Shown piece by piece: positions 12,448 to 24,716 of a stretch of DNA of 64,000 nt. The stretch comes from Oasisia sp. SBJ-2009 (taxonomy: Eukaryota; Annelida; Polychaeta; Sabellida; Siboglinidae). A program made the translations under genes and the position numbers. Below the pieces are notes generated by a model that saw nothing but the letters and a program-made list of their open reading frames with translations, was not told where the DNA came from and searched no databases. Positions within the stretch are counted from its first letter, which is position 1. Every line of letters starts with the position of its first letter. The DNA lies in assembly GCA_964017155.1 (NCBI GenBank), contig OZ024856.1, positions 7,175,813-7,239,812 of the forward strand. Reading direction: 5' to 3'.

Positions 12448-12629
12448 TATATAGCTAAAAGGGAACAATATATATCAACTTCATATAAGACTAACATTTT
12501 CAAATAATATTACCTTCATAATAATTATTATTTAATAGCTGTTTTTATCTTATTAAAATTCATCTCAATCTATATATATATATATATATACACAAAAATT
12601 AGTATAAAAACATATCATAAATAGTATAA
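12104..12629. repeat. Large imperfect palindrome (foldback) around a TA array
   Basis: The left arm (12104-12276) and the reverse complement of the right arm (12451-12629) align over about 175 bp. Shared blocks include ACTATTTATG, GATTGAGA, AACAGCTATT, ATAATAATTATTATGAAGGTAA, TTTGAAAATGTTA and TTATATGAAGTTGATATATA, ending in TTGTTCCCTTTTA. The innermost ~60 bp of the arms differ at only a few bases. The centre is a (TA)n array of roughly 175 bp. A further CCCTTTTTAGCTATATA near 12045 repeats the inner arm end. It could be a foldback element or an inverted duplication formed through the TA array. Confidence 0.8.
12276..12452. repeat. TA array at the centre of the foldback
   Basis: TA repeats with AATACATTACA and TAATACAATACA interruptions, forming the loop between the two arms. 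Confidence 0.95.
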
Positions 12630-13032
12630 TATAATATGGTGCAGTCTTTCTCAGAAGTGGATGCTATTATTGTATACCACTGTAACTTCAGAAGGCCGTT
12701 TCCAACATGAAAAAATGCATATTATTTTCACATTTAAACGAAAATTAATACAAACTTTATAAAATACAAACGTCTCAGCTGAAGACAGGTTACGTAGGAG
12801 CCATCAGAGTCCAGAATAAAAATACACAGGGAGTGCAGGGAGGCACCATTAGTGGTTCCTTGGTTCTTTATCTGTTTACAGAGATGGGTGATGCTGGTGA
12901 TTCACCAGAACCAGGTTGTCTCGTTGAGATAAGGACTGGTCCCTGGAAGGCCTGGCTGGCCCTGGGGCTCAGTCTGGGCCGATAACCTCACTAACATTGA
13001 GGCTAATGTTCAACAACGCAATCCCTGGTATG

Positions 13033-13047
13033 TGCCCCATCTAGCGG
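13033..13047 (-). promoter_or_regulatory. CTCF-like motif
   Basis: On the minus strand, CCGCTAGATGGGGCA fits 13 of 15 consensus positions. It is 190 bp before the GGGA array. Confidence 0.3.
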
Positions 13048-13240
13048 GAGGGGAGAAGGAAGGAAACAGGGTTCGGAAAGAAAGGGTAAATAACAACTGG
13101 AAGGATAAAATAGTACAATGTATCCTGTAAAATTTGGGAGCAGGATGACTGTGAGCTTGATTGTGAGAGATAACAGTTATCTCAGGGGGATGAGACACTA
13201 CCTAGGGGAAGAGGGATGGGAGATAACCAAAAGGGAGGCC

Positions 13241-13466
13241 AGGGAGGGAGAGAGGGAGGGAGGGAGGGAGGGAGGGAGGGAGGGAGGGAGGGAGGGAGGG
13301 AGGGAGGGAGGGAGGGAGGGAGGGAGGGAGGGAGGGAGGGAGGGAGGGAGGGAGGGAGGGAGGGAGGGAGGGAGGGAGGGAGGGAGGGAGGGAGGGAGGG
13401 AGGGAGGGAGGGAGGGAGGGAGGGAGGGAGGGAGGGAGGGAGGGAGGGAGAGAGGGAGGGAGGAGG
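13241..13466. repeat. (GGGA)n tetranucleotide array
   Basis: Roughly 55 GGGA units, almost perfect. All frames stay open and give Gly-Arg-Glu or Pro-Ser-Leu repeats that are not proteins. The array makes a strong purine/pyrimidine strand asymmetry. Confidence 0.97.
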
Positions 13467-13572
13467 CTCACAATCAAGTGAGAACATCCATTGCCCCAGG
13501 CTGACAGACTACAATGTCAGACACTTGTAAGTGCCGATTATAAACATCACATTCAAGTGGCTGTGTGATTCT

Positions 13573-14052
13573 CAGTCCACCTCTCAGCGGCCAGTCTCAA
13601 GACTGATGTCAGGTCTCAGTCAGTCCACCTCTCAGCGGCCAGTCTCAAGACTGATGTCAGGTCTCAGTCAGTCCACCTCTCAGCAGCAAGTCTCAAGACT
13701 GATGTCAGGTCTCAGTCAGTCCACCTCTCAGCGGCCAGTCTCAAGACTGATGTCAGGTCTCAGTCAGTCCACCTCTCAGCGGCCAGTCTCAAGACTGATG
13801 TCAGGTCTCAGTCAGTCCACCTCTCAGCGGCCAGTCTCAAGACTGATGTCAGGTCTCAGTCAGTCCACCTCTCAGCAGCAAGTCTCAAGACTGATGTCAG
13901 GTCTCAGTCAGTCCACCTCTCAGCGGCCAGTCTCAAGACTGATGTCAGGTCTCAGTCAGTCCACCTCTCAGCGGCCAGTCTCAAGACTGATGTCAGGTCT
14001 CAGTCAGTCCACCTCTCAGCGGCCAGTCTCAAGACTGATGTCAGGTCACAGT
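13573..14052. repeat. 48-bp minisatellite, ten copies, with 4-unit higher-order pattern
   Basis: Ten copies of a 48-bp unit beginning CAGTCCACCTCTCAGCGGCC. Copies 3 and 7 carry CAGCAGCAAG instead of CAGCGGCCAG, giving an AABA-AABA-AA order. The unit is a multiple of three, so one frame stays open for 182 codons; the lack of splice signals or homologues makes it an artefact. Confidence 0.95.
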
Positions 14053-16352
14053 CAGGCCAGTCCACCATACAGAAAGTAAATGTTCTTGTATCTGTTCTGG
14101 TGCGTATGAATGAATATGCCAGTGATGGGGAATCCACTGGCAGATGTCAAGATTTGGTTGGCTATGACAAGAAACATCTTGCATGTTGAATATTTTGTCA
14201 GCAAAATGACAGAAAGTGACAAACTATTTCCAAGTACCTTATCGTGACAATAAATATAGAAATATCAAGTTTGCAGAAAATAAAAAATATTATTTACTTG
14301 CAACTTTGACAAATATTTATATTGTCACCAGTATAGAAATAAATGACTGATCCCTTGAGTGTGTGACAAACTAGTTCCATGTGCAACAACAATAAAAGAA
14401 CAGGAAGTGAAGGCCGCAGCTCCCGGGTCTCTACGATTACTCCGGAACAAAAACTCGGTCCTAAATTGAAAGTGCATTACCACCATTCCCGGTATTTCAT
14501 GCATGAGCAGGACATTCGGCAAAACTTTTCGCTTGGTCATATTTCAATATTGCTAAAAGAAAAGGTAACATTTTAAAATAACCCGTTGAAATATTTCTGC
14601 AATCATTTTATCATGCTGTGTGGTTTTAATATGTTTAAGAAATTGCCAAATAAAACATGAAGTATCAGTAAACATGTCTAATACGGAACATTTAGTATGC
14701 CAGTGTTTACAACAAACTACGGCTAAATAATTTGGTTTCAGCATAGCAGTTTCTGTAGATATGTTCATTCAATTAAAATTTATATTTTAAAGTTGAATTT
14801 GGCAACACCTTTGCCCAGTTACCTACAAATACAAAAATGATATCTACCCGGTATTTCGCATGTTTACAATCAGGACAACTCTTAAACGCTTACTATATTA
14901 CCATATAAACATAGCAACCATTTGTCAACACTTCTGATATTAAAATAAACATACAATTATCTAAATCATGTAATAAATGTAACTTATTTCTATAAAATAA
15001 TATTTTAATGTGTTTTGTAATTTGTAACGACAGTTCCATCCTTCATTGTTGCTTACACCGTCCCTGCCGTGGCACAGATAATAAACACAAAGGGCCGTGC
15101 GTGATGACCACACAACCCTGCGGTCAGAAAGGCCAACTATCCAAGCTGTGGTCGCAATCAGGTAATCTAACCGACAAAGCAATTTGGTGACGATAATTCA
15201 ACGGAATCCCCAGTCGTGCCGCTATCCGCACAATGGCGCATCAAATCCGAATAGAAATCACATTAGGCTGGACATAGGACGGCGCGTGCACGAGATTGAT
15301 AAAACGGCCCGCTAACTGAATTTAAGCGAAAATGTCAAAATTATACTGTCTCGTCTGCCACGTTTTAATTCGCGCGGCAACGCTACAAATGTGACACATG
15401 ACCGGAGCATTAATTCTATCAGTGCCCGCCTGTAGGCTGCCACTTGATCAATTTCTGGTGAAACCACGGTCTTGGTTCTCCATCAGCGGATGGTCCAGAG
15501 ACACCCACGGGTTAAGTATGGCACGTCCTAATTTAGCATCCTCATGTTGTGGTAATGTGTGATCATATTAGCGGAGACACGTTTCTTAGAAGGACAACCA
15601 TTTCAGGGAGACACATTGATGAAGCGAATGTGGCATGATATGAGCCACTGATACGAGCCGTGTAGAGCTGGCTATGTGTTATTTGGTATATTCAACACTG
15701 CTTATTTCACAAGAGTTTTATTTTTGTTCACCGTATATAACATTCCACGCTACCCCCAGGAGATCCTGCCTGTTTGTTTTGCGTACTTTCTGTTTGCCTT
15801 GATTGGCCACTCATTAATTGGGCTGACAAGTGGTAAGGCTTACTTACAAAGCTTACGTCACATGGTTCACTTTAAACAAGTCGGATAATATCAAATAAAT
15901 TCAACAAACACAATTATGAAACAAATCTAAAATAATAAAAAATGTCAAGCACTTTTTTGAAATCACAAAACAGGCAATGAAAATGAAATATGTTTTATAT
16001 TTTATTTTATTGATGTCAAAAAAACAGCGGTCACGCTTGAATGCTTCCTGACATGCACACCGGATGCACCTAATAGACCAGCAACTTTATGTACTCAGCT
16101 AATACTTATCTAATATTATAAACATCCACTTTTTAAGCTATATATTCCATGCGAAATACAAGTAGGGAGAGTGTTATTGATCTACGCAATGTAAACAACC
16201 GTGTTAAGTTTCTAGTTGGCAGCAAATGAGAGCAGACCCAGTCACTGAAACCTGAAAAACAACTACGAATTCCACATGAAATATGCTCCTAATTTATTGC
16301 AAGCTACCAGTATGATCTACTTATTACAAGAAACACTTGTTCAGAAATGCAA
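14053..16352. other. Intron 7 unique DNA
   Basis: AT-rich with a moderately CpG-bearing part at 15.05-15.55 kb. No gene or repeat recognised. Confidence 0.6.
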
Positions 16353-16389
16353 GATATATATATATATAATATACATATATATGTATGTG

Positions 16390-16445
<56 letters not shown>
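16353..16445. repeat. TA microsatellite
   Basis: TA repeats with an ATACATATATATGTATGTGTA interruption in the first third; followed by a short TTATTATTA run near 16493. Confidence 0.95.
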
Positions 16446-16446
<1 letters not shown>

Positions 16447-17191
16447 ATCTGAGTACAGATTTCCAGGATAAAGTCACTATAGAAGTTTTACTATTATTAT
16501 TATATTATTATTATGTTGTTCGGGAGTAATATAATGGTTTAGAAATGCAACAGCTCTTTATCTTGTATGACGATGGTTTTATTATTAATTTATTTTTAAA
16601 CTTAAATAATTATATTTGGTAAAATTTTCCGTTTATAAAAGATATGGTTAACTTTATATTTGTATATCTATTTGTAATGTGCTTCATGTTTTAACCAGAA
16701 ACAAATGCATTGTATACAATTTTAATTGTGTTTGCATTATTATCCCATTAGAATTCATAGTGGTATGTATGCAGCTGATAATTGTCAGTCAACATCACTT
16801 AAAATATGTGAGTTTGTGACAGGAACAAGTAATTGATTATATACCAACGTATGACATTCAACTTTATCTCATAATTAGACCACTTTTATCGAGCCCCCAA
16901 ACACGCAGATAACACGTGGATCAGAGTAAAACTCATTTAGTGACAGAGAACCATATAATCAGTGACTACTTAGTTATATCAGATGTACATAATGAAAGTT
17001 ATCTGCCTATCCTGTGGGTGGTACCAGTTTTTTCCAACACGCAACTAAGATATCTGTACATAAGTTACACCTGCCCATTATCCTGTAGCCAACGTGTACA
17101 ATCAATATACAAATCTACAAAATTACCTGCTGCAGTCATCGAGAATCTGATATAAACTGGACCAAGCGTGGCACATTAATACTGCACATGG

Positions 17192-17206
17192 CCACCAGAT
17201 GGTGCC
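17192..17206 (+). promoter_or_regulatory. CTCF-like motif
   Basis: CCACCAGATGGTGCC fits 14 of 15 positions. The extended GGCCACCAGATGG..C..GCGGTG is shared with the site at 21883. Confidence 0.4.
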
Positions 17207-17429
17207 AGCGGTGCAGCAGTCACCCACGCTGTGCAAAGACAGGGCTAATAGAAGACACACATACATGACAGCCCGGAGAATGCCCAACATTCTTACCCTG
17301 CCCCCAACTGGATGATCTTACACTGATCCCACCCCAATGGTGAAATAGAATTATGAAACAAATTATATCACCGTTATTTACTGACATTTGTCATGAGAAC
17401 TGCTCGTTATACAAGACAAGATGACACAC

Positions 17430-17960
17430 GTCCTCATTGATGCGCTGGAATTCTCCAGTCATCGCCCGGGGCTCGGGGCGAAGTAAGAGGGAACACGATC
17501 CCACCGAGCGACAGCAGAGAAGCGTTTGTTGTGGATGGATGAAAGGAACTCATCTTATCAGCCCCCTACAGGTGTGCTTTGTATTCAGCACAGGTGATAA
17601 ACGCAGCGGCCGGCGAAACCCTACCCGCGCATTCTTCGTGCACGGAAATCGCGTGCACGAGACCGCAATGTGACTCAAATCGCCGGCACGTCCCGTCCGC
17701 CGGGCACGAACATGCGGCATAGTGCCGCGCATTGTCACCAAAACAATCGCACGTGTAAATATCTCATTATCCAAACACCTGCCGCTATTGTGCCTTGCCA
17801 TCGCGGCGACAATAACACCCATTCACCCAAGTGTTTGTCATTCTCTCGCGAACAATACAAGACGCTGACTGCATACATTACCCCCTGCCCCCCTCGATCT
17901 CTGCCTTCCGAGCACTTTCAATTAACTCCATTCCGTGGAGACAATTTCTAAATTTTAACA
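17430..17960. other. GC/CpG-richer block of intron 7
   Basis: About 500 bp with frequent CpG, no repeats, and overlapping chance frames on both strands. Candidate regulatory block. Confidence 0.3.
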
Positions 17961-20029
17961 ACATTAATCCCTCACGGGGCAGGCTGACATTGTAGTGGTA
18001 CATCAGAAATCTTGGTCAGCACCTCCCATTGTTCCACCCCTACCCTGGGGTAGATCTACCCCCTGTGGTGGGGTGATTATGCAGAAACTAAAGCTGGTCT
18101 TATCAGCCATTTGAATCATGGTAGTTTGTGGGGGCTGCCTTTATCACCCTGTGGCCCTCTGCCCCCCTGGCCACACACCCCCCTGGCTGCTCCTAATCAC
18201 TTTTTAATGCAGTGTCCAGCCTCCCTGCAACTGCTGGTCATTTAGCTGGTGTCTGCCAGGACTGACCAACTGACCCCTGAAGACTGACAGCCCCAGGCGA
18301 ATGGGGCAATAGTGATAATGCCCCCATATTGTCCGACTGGACCCCATACAGTCGGCAGACATTAGCTAAATTAAATTTGAATTCGGTTGAAAAAATAGGA
18401 AATGATCACCACTTAGTGGGAAGTGTTTCCCTGGGACAAAGGCAGGGACTACAGAGGGGTGACAGTGGAGGGGGTAGACAGGGAAATAGGGTGGCTACAC
18501 CAGGGTGGGCAGTTTGAACATTCAGACAAATAAACATTAAAGAATATGTCGGTAGACATAATGGTTTATAAGTTCTGTTAATGCCTAATGTGAACATATA
18601 CATATACCCAGGTAATTCATTTCAGACATACTAATTTTTGAAATAAAATAAGCATAAATAGTTTGTTAAAATAAAACATTTTGTTGTTTAAATAACATTT
18701 TAATTTTGTCTCATCTCGTTGTGCGCTTGACAAGGATTTTTCTTTAACATGAGGTTCCTTAAACCTGTTTTTAAAACTATTTTCCATCCACCATGAACTA
18801 GAAAAATCCACGCCACATCTCACCCCCATAACAATTTTATATGTGTCAAACACAAACACCTAAGTCTGTCAGACTCTGTCTGGTGGTTTAAAAAACACAA
18901 CACCCCATCTATGATGTAGGTAAACAAGTTTGCTTACAGACAAAGACGGACATATTTCTGACACAATCCCCAGACAATGTCATTATCCACAGACTAAGTC
19001 ACATCCTGTTGTTGACTTGATATTGAAGTTGACAGCCGTTTACATCTTGAGGACAAACAATGTCTTGCTACTTCGTGGCACAGAAATCTTACTAATGTTG
19101 TTTTGTTCTGTCTTCTGTTGTAACACTGTTAACTACCTGCGCCTACCAACTTCACTCATGTCTCTCAAACTAGATTCAAACTGTCTATAGTATTTGCAAA
19201 TAAATATCAGTATCCTGATTTGCCAAATAATTAAATATATCTAGCAAACCATTCTGAACACCTATGTTTCTGAAATGTTTGGCCATTATTTTATGTAAAC
19301 TTCTCTTCAATAAAAATTTCTATGCATCTTGAAATAAGATATTCACAATATGAAGGCATTGCATTGTATTGTTGTGTATTCATCACTCAATTTACTAATG
19401 GTTGTTTTTGATCATCATTTTGTCCTCAATTCTGTATCAATAGCTTTCAGCTGTCTTTTTAACCAATGCTATGTAAAAGCTGGTCCAAAGCTGGCCAGAT
19501 GACAAATGGTATTAAATTTCAAACAAATACTATTTTAAAGCATAGTTATTTTAGTTAATGAATATAACTCTCCACGACAGTATTTGATATATTTTGGTTA
19601 ATTAATATTTTACAGTTTATATGTGTATTCAAATTCATCCAGATTGTTAACCTTTTGCAACTTTTAGTTTTTAAATAAGTCTCAATAAACTGCAATTTTT
19701 TTAAGCTGTATTATTTATACTTAAACTTGGTAGTTTTAGCATCTTAATCAAACGAAAACTTTCTAAACACAATGCTACTATGCACACGAGTGTATAAAAA
19801 GAGTTTATAGTTAATTAGTGCTGTAATGTCACAATGGTCTGTACCATACCATACAGCACATTGAGTGTGTTTGATTCAACCGTTGTAATCATGTGAGTGT
19901 GTAATACTGTGTACCTGTGTATACATTCATGGTAGGCAGACTTCTGTGAATGATCTATCATTACGCTATCCCACACACACAACTGTCATAGGGACTAGAT
20001 ATCTACACATCTCTCTGATGACCACATAC

Positions 20030-20490
20030 GCATTTCGCTTTATAACGCGCCAAACCAGTCGAAACACGAAAGCGTTCAACGCGGCTATTCTCAGGCCGTA
20101 CTTAATCGGCGAGTACACATTAATTCGATGTTATTTTGTTGCCAAACTGTCGGTCGCTGACACCGAAAGTCGCAGTTACTTAGAGACTGCTGTCAGTGGC
20201 CCTATACGTCTCATACTGAACCAGTTCGACAATGAAGATGGACGAATTCAACAAAAAACAAGGTCACGGCCCAAAATGTCGGCGAGCGCCATCGAACGAC
20301 GTACATAAATCAGACGGCCAGCTTTCGATGTGGCTGCCATATTGGATTCATTTTTGTCTTGCGGCCCACACAAATGGCCAGCGAATGCAGCGAATCGTCG
20401 CGATTCGCGATTTATGCATGCGCCGCCATTGTGAACCGTTTCACAAACCGCTGATTTACGGCAGAATAAATCTAGCCACAATCTGATTTC
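20030..20490. other. GC/CpG-richer block of intron 7
   Basis: About 450 bp with CpG and GCGCCATC-type motifs. The 120- and 84-codon frames over it overlap and have no known domain. Confidence 0.3.
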
Positions 20491-21882
20491 TAAAGCACGT
20501 TCTGGGGTGCTGGATTTGTCCGATTCCCAACCAAATGGCCACTGCTAGCTCATACTTCATGTGGCTGCCTGATTTATACACTCAATCCTGCCATGTAAGT
20601 GTCGCAGGGTCGCAGGGCTACGGTCTCACAAACAGCCTGCACCACTGAATGTACCTCATGGAAAAAAAATTATTTTAACTTTCCATTCCACCGTAATGTG
20701 TATTTATTACGCAGTATTTCATTTTTATTTCTTTTGTAACAAAACAAAACCATCCAGGTTTCCATTTTATAAATACAGCCATTTTGTGGTTTACATACAG
20801 GAATCCTAAATGTATTAACCTGATTTACAATTTAAATATGTCCATTATGGTACTGAAAATGCATGGTTTTGTTAAGTTTGTTGTTGTAAGTTTCCAGACT
20901 TTTTCTTTCATTTATTCTGTTGCAGAACTACATACAATTGTATCTACATTTAAATTGCAAATCACATTCGCTTAGGTGATGTAACTGTGAATGACAATGA
21001 ATCTGCACCAGGCAGTATATTTCTGAGTCTACTAAATTACTAACTGGAACTGGCCTGACAAATACTAGATCTAAACCACGTAATTTATTGGAATTCTTAA
21101 TTTACCATCGCACCCTCACAAATACTTAGGGCATAAAGTTTTACAACGGTGCAATAACTTAGAGCCAGGTAGATCATGAGGGAAGGGAGAGGGGGTGGGA
21201 GAGGGGAACGACAGGGAGAGGGGAGAGGGCTGGGTTCTGTTCCTGTCAACATGACAGGTTTTAGGGTTTTAGGACATGGACAGGTTTATGGCTGTCAAGA
21301 GGAGACTACAGCTAATAGATTTATTGGATCTGTTGAGGAGAATGTTGACTGAAAGAAGCTGACCAGAGTGGACACCAGGTGACCACAGGGTGAGTTTGTT
21401 TGTTCCACATAAGCCTGTCTCATTCAGAGTATGAGAAACAAGCCAACTTACAGACATTCGTACCTAAAATCTAATGAGTTAATAATTTAAAAATCTATTT
21501 CCCAATATTTTCCATCAAACTGATTATACTACACTATTTAACATCTAGGTATAGTACCCACCTGAGTTCTTTTACAGAATAGGTCCTAAGTCATGTAAAC
21601 ATGTTCACATAGCAAATAATTATCTGCACTGTGTGATAGCTTTAAGCAGAACTTCTAAGAACAAATTGTATTCCACAACTGAACCATCCACATCCTCTAA
21701 GTTTGTGTGCACAAACAAACACGGTAAGTAAACATTTCAGTCCCCGATTCATCCCAAACTACTCCCTTCACTTCCCCACAAGGTAATTGACCATGAGGTA
21801 GTTTTTTACACACTACATGGGATTATACCTGAGCTGTCTTCATTCCCTCTAAGGCAATCTGTTTACCTAGTGCCACAGAGGG

Positions 21883-21897
21883 CCACCAGATGGCACT
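21883..21897 (+). promoter_or_regulatory. CTCF-like motif
   Basis: CCACCAGATGGCACT matches the 15-bp consensus throughout, the best fit in the window. Confidence 0.5.
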
Positions 21898-22529
21898 AGC
21901 GGTGTCTGCCTTGGACGAGAGACGGACGGGCTGAGACATGACAAGATGGTTGTAAATGTAAGACCTATAATTACACAACTCATGAATGGAAACGGGAAAC
22001 GGGTTGTCACACTAAAAATAAGCAGACCTGTGTACACTACAGGATTACATTCTGCTAGTCTATAAATAAATAAGTACATAAATCCAAATAATACACATGT
22101 ATGAATACATGGATGAATATTTTTGTTATTATATATTACACAATTGGAAATGTGCTATCTTTAGGGAACTATAAAATGCACGGGAATGACTGATTGAGTG
22201 ACTAATGTGATGAGCCTAAACACATCACTGTCAACTTCAGGTCAAATAAATGCCGCTGTGGCAGGCCCAGTTTCCTTTGAACTGGAATTATCAACTCCTT
22301 TTCAAATGCAGTTTTGCCTGTAATTTGCTTTGTGCGTAAGATGACAATTTGTTATATATTTACACATACATCATAACATTATTCATGCATTACATTATAT
22401 TACACGTAGACTACAAATACACAATTTTATTCAGTCTAAATTCGTGTCACATAGTTTGCGATAAAAATAGTTTCTCATGACACGAAATGGAAACAATGTT
22501 TAGGTGTTTTTAAACTAGGTGTTTTTGTG

Positions 22530-23530
22530 GAGGATATTTTTTCCTCAAGGTCACCGTTGTATGGCTTGCGCTGATGTTCCTTTGGGCTCGTCACTTCGCA
22601 ATATTTGCTCAATAAACACGCTGATTACACAAGCCGAGGACACATTGAGTCACATGACTACTTTGCAACCACCGAGCCACTGCGGCAATCTAAACACAGT
22701 TACATAATGTGCATAATCTTAGCATCCACTCTCCCCGGTGAAACATATACAAAATGTGAAATATGTGGTTCTCGCTTCTTTCGGAAGTGGAAACCAACAA
22801 CGGCGACAAATCAGCGAATCAACACAGAGACCATGTGACACTGCATATCATTATTATGACGGCCAGAGTAAGAAGATTAATCTCGATCGATGTGACATTC
22901 AATACACCACGACAGACGATATCCTCGTTGAAACAAAACCTAGGCGTATTTTCGGCACTGGGTTTCGTCAGATCATAACGTTCGTTTCCAATATACCGCC
23001 ATCTGATTCTCAGAGTTACTGTGCCATAAATTCCTCCGACAAAAAATAAATGAAACATTCAGATTTGCACTTTTGAGATCGTGTCAGTTAATAACGGTAA
23101 CGTTTGATGAAAGGAGTGATTACAGCGTAGATTCATCTCATTCTAATCAAGAAAAGCAGAAGAAAATTATAATCCACAAATACGAGATAAAAATCTCGCA
23201 AACATCGGTGTGATCACAGATAATCTCGACAGGACGGTGACAAATTACGCGCGGCACAGTACGGCCTCGCCTATTTTTAGCCGAAAACACATGCAGCAAT
23301 AATAAAAAGCCTTTACGGCTGCGCCAATTGAACGAGGCATTTATCGCAGTTTTACGTTCCCGCTGAATGCTGGGAAGACCGCCCGGCCAACGTGTCTAAC
23401 CACAATGCACCAGCTACTTATAACGAGCAAGACCACGGAGGAGGCTGGCCATAAAACGGTCTGCGGACGATGTTTTGAGAAGAGCAGTTTGAGGCCGGTA
23501 GACGTACCTGCATCTTGTTAACGCGCAGAT
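22530..23530. other. GC/CpG-richer block of intron 7
   Basis: About 1 kb with moderate CpG, GGCCATAAAA at 23447 and no repeats. Four overlapping frames on both strands suggest chance. Confidence 0.3.
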
Positions 23531-24142
23531 CATCAAAGTGCCACGTTTTATAGTTGCCCACTGACACTTACTGGAAATGTTTAGTGGTCTTTGATGTCCA
23601 GTTAAGTTTTTACAACTTAGCCTCAGGATTCTGTGTCACACAGGGAAGGCCACGGTAAACAAACGGGACCAGCTCCTGTCCTGATTGTCTTCATAACTGT
23701 TGCACAAACACGGGACTATGGAATGCTTTTTTTAACTCTAATATGCACCACTTCCGAACAGATTTCGATGACGATGTTATTGCGTCGAAATGGTTTTATT
23801 TCACCGAACTAGTTTTTATTGCTCCCTGAGATTTCTTGTGCCATTAAACAGTTAGGTAGCAGACAACTGCCATATTGACACATGGCCAAAGTTCTCGCGG
23901 TGAATTTTGTGGGACAGAAATACCAGCGCTGTAAAAGTGCGTTTTCAAAAATAGAAAGTAAGGACTCTATACAAAAAATCAGCTACACCCCAATTGAACG
24001 AACTGATAAATATCCTGTCCCTGCAGAATTGATGACTAAACACAGAAATGATATTCAGAAATGAGCCCTACATCCCATTGACATCAACGGAATCCAGCCA
24101 CGACACCGTCATCCATGGATCATCGCTCGACTCCGACAACCC

Positions 24143-24157
24143 TCACTAGGGGGCAGT
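24143..24157 (+). promoter_or_regulatory. CTCF-like motif
   Basis: TCACTAGGGGGCAGT fits 14 of 15 positions. An opposite-strand site follows 274 bp later. Confidence 0.5.
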
Positions 24158-24430
24158 GTCATCGCTGCCATTGTTTCCCGTGTTAATCGAAGCCGTCCAC
24201 CCGGGTGACTCCGCCAGGACACAAGACCAACAGATGTCTGGCCCAGTCCCGGGAGAGGAGAAAGCCATCAGTGGTAATGGCACTGCTCAGTGGCCTCCAG
24301 TCTCCACTGGTCTCCACACAGTCTCCACTGTGCCACACCACTTACCAGTGCCTAACAATGACACTCGATTACTGTCTGATGTAATAACACGGCCCGCCAA
24401 GCCCCTCTGGTCCGGGCGAGCACAATGCCC

Positions 24431-24445
24431 CTCGCCCTCTAGTGG
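24431..24445 (-). promoter_or_regulatory. CTCF-like motif, opposite strand
   Basis: On the minus strand, CCACTAGAGGGCGAG fits 13 of 15 positions, with a complete CCACTAGAGGGCG core. It faces the site at 24143, and the G-run tract is 220 bp further on. Confidence 0.45.
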
Positions 24446-24663
24446 TCGCAGGACACGATTTCTCAAGAAAGTCTCGCTCCGTTAATGTTCCGTCCATATG
24501 CCGTTGTCCTGACTCCATCACTTCAGAGGCGGAGACAGGCACGGAACAGCGAGATGTTTGATAAACCACAACTTTGGCATTAGGCTAACTAATACTGTAT
24601 ATAGTAAAACTTTTAAATGTTCACGTTTTATCTAATAATTTAATAGCAAAAAAGAGGGAAGAT

Positions 24664-24716
24664 AGGGGAGTGGGGGGGAGTGGGGGGGGTGGGGGGGTGG
24701 GGGGTGGGGGGGGTGG
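24664..24716 (+). repeat. G-run tract, potential G-quadruplex
   Basis: Plus strand has seven runs of four to eight G separated by single T, A or TG bases. It is on the non-template strand for plus transcription and the template strand for Meis. Confidence 0.9.

Larger units (their letters stand above)
17961..22529. other. Intron 7 unique DNA outside the named blocks
   Basis: Mostly AT-rich. 18.0-18.3 kb is C-rich with a perfect 16-bp palindrome GGGGTAGATCTACCCC at 18047-18062; 21.18-21.24 kb is GGGAGAGG-rich. Nothing else recognised. Confidence 0.6.

Noticed and set aside
13118..13530. Gly-Arg-Glu and Pro-Ser-Leu frames on both strands
   Set aside because: All come from the (GGGA)n array.
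13531..14079. 182-codon plus-strand frame with SQSTSQRPVSRL repeats
   Set aside because: It is produced by a 48-bp minisatellite whose unit is a multiple of three; no splice signals, domain or codon bias supports a protein.
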